Assembly (NCBI GenBank): GCA_964483025.1
Contig: CAYZZT010000047.1
Location: 1-5,091, forward strand
Direction of reading: 5' to 3'
Length of the DNA stretch: 5,091 bases
From: CAIZIN01 sp964483025
GTDB lineage: Bacteria > Patescibacteriota > Minisyncoccia > Phycocordibacterales > CAIZIN01
Shown: piece after piece, positions 4,861 through 5,091 of the stretch
Layout: each line of letters opens with the position of its first letter
How positions within the stretch are numbered: position 1 is the stretch's first letter
Notes under the pieces: model-generated
Told to the model about the DNA's origin: nothing
Database searches by the model: none
The model's input: the letters and a program-made list of their open reading frames with translations, nothing else
Program-made: the position numbers and the translations under genes

Positions 4861-4885
4861 GGTAAGTAAGTGGGAAGGAGTGGTA
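4840..4885 (+). promoter_or_regulatory. Array of five TGGKA pentamers, MraZ-operator-like
   Basis: TGGTA (4840), TGGGA (4850), TGGTA (4860), TGGGA (4871) and TGGTA (4881) recur at spacings of 10, 10, 11 and 10 bp and straddle the TATAAT box. MraZ, the regulator of the division and cell wall cluster, is known in E. coli to bind TGGGN repeats separated by 5 bp, which gives the same 10-bp period. No mraZ is visible next to it. The identification is by pattern only. Confidence 0.45.
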
Positions 4886-4924
4886 TATTTTTAAGAAGGT
4901 TGAAAACCGACTATAAAAATAACC

Positions 4925-4959
4925 ACCCCGCCCTTCGGGCCGGCATTTAAGGGCGGGGT
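4925..4959 (+). repeat. GC-rich REP-like palindrome (copy 2)
   Basis: ACCCCGCCCTT (4925-4935) pairs with AAGGGCGGGGT (4949-4959) over a 13-nt loop, CGGGCCGGCATTT. The right half, from CATTT on, resembles copy 1, but the left half of the loop is different and GC-rich. It allows a competing inner hairpin, GCCC-TTC-GGGC (4930-4940). Unlike the other two copies it has no adjoining conserved-loop stem-loop. Confidence 0.75.
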
Positions 4960-5007
4960 ATAGAGAAAGTCGGGTAGGTTTAGTAAAGTAAATTTAAGGA
5001 GGGATAA

Positions 5008-5041
5008 ACCCCGCCCTTAAATACATAAAGAAGGGCGGGGT
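5008..5041 (-). repeat. GC-rich REP-like palindrome (copy 3, inverted)
   Basis: ACCCCGCCCTT (5008-5018) pairs with AAGGGCGGGGT (5031-5041). Read on the minus strand, its 12-nt loop CTTTATGTATTT differs from copy 1 (4670-4681) at one position, so it is an inverted copy. It directly adjoins the stem-loop at 5041-5081, mirroring the arrangement after lysS. Confidence 0.8.
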
Positions 5042-5081
5042 GACGATTTTCATAGTCGCTACGCTACTTGAAAATCAGTCA
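5041..5081 (-). repeat. Conserved 16-nt-loop stem-loop (copy 3, minus orientation)
   Basis: On the minus strand TGACTGATTTTCA (5081-5069) pairs with TGAAAATCGTCA (5052-5041) over 12 bp with one bulged base, around the 16-nt loop AGTAGCGTAGCGACTA (5068-5053). The loop matches copies 1 and 2 at 13 and 12 of 16 positions. The left arm starts with TGA, which could be the stop of a minus-strand gene entering from the right edge, as copy 1 starts on the PBP2 stop. That gene is not visible enough to confirm. Confidence 0.75.
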
Positions 5082-5091
5082 CATGCTCATA

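Noticed and set aside
4900..4951. Short TTG-started frame after the promoter-like site (16 codons)
   Set aside because: It runs into the GC palindrome, has no supporting start context, and is too short and repeat-derived to support as a gene.
4660..5041. CRISPR-like array from the three GC palindromes
   Set aside because: Spacing is irregular (about 235 and 50 bp between copies), orientation is mixed and the loops differ; there are no regular spacers and no cas genes.

Overview
The window reads like a piece of a small, AT-rich bacterial genome, most likely a Patescibacteria/CPR (Parcubacteria-type) organism. This is inference. It rests on the AT-rich coding style, the absence of Shine-Dalgarno sequences before every visible start, a (nearly) leaderless greA, a stand-alone RNA polymerase alpha-CTD-like protein, and intergenic DNA packed with short palindromes. 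TGA acts as a stop in the usual place at the end of the PBP2 gene, which argues against the UGA-recoded CPR lineages.

Layout, left to right. (1) 1-1253, plus strand: the 3' part of a class B penicillin-binding protein of the PBP2/MrdA type (peptidoglycan transpeptidase); its start lies outside the window. (2) 1251-1477: a stop-codon-overlapping stem-loop, then a MITE-like, heavily folded repeat ending in GTCATCCC / GGGAATGAC. (3) 1544-1852 and 1982-2425, minus strand: two separately transcribed small genes, a 102-aa protein of unknown function and a 147-aa protein ending in an alpha-CTD/helix-hairpin-helix domain. The second is clearly more GC-rich than its neighbours. Each has its own promoter, and a strong hairpin terminator separates them. 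(4) 2612-3079 and 3171-4631, plus strand: greA (transcript cleavage factor) and lysS (class II lysyl-tRNA synthetase), a pair also found side by side in other bacteria. (5) 4632-5091: no gene. It holds a dense array of palindromes, an intrinsic terminator, period-7 repeats, one DnaA-box match, and a promoter-like site embedded in five TGGKA pentamers spaced about 10 bp apart, resembling an MraZ operator without a visible mraZ.

The most interesting signal is a family of three stem-loops at 1251-1290, 4618-4659 and 5041-5081 (minus orientation). All have a 16-nt loop with consensus ASNAGCRWAGCGACTA. Their stems of about 12 bp are wholly different in sequence but self-complementary. The two copies at visible gene ends (PBP2 and lysS) include the stop codon in the stem, and the third starts with TGA on the minus strand. 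Each is followed at once by a second hairpin whose arm starts with a C-run. At lysS and at the right edge these second hairpins are near-identical GC-rich palindromes in opposite orientations, so 4618-5081 is bounded by inverted composite modules. This looks like a gene-end module (terminator, mRNA 3'-end element or small mobile palindrome) with a fixed loop and a locally derived stem. I do not recognise it as a named element.
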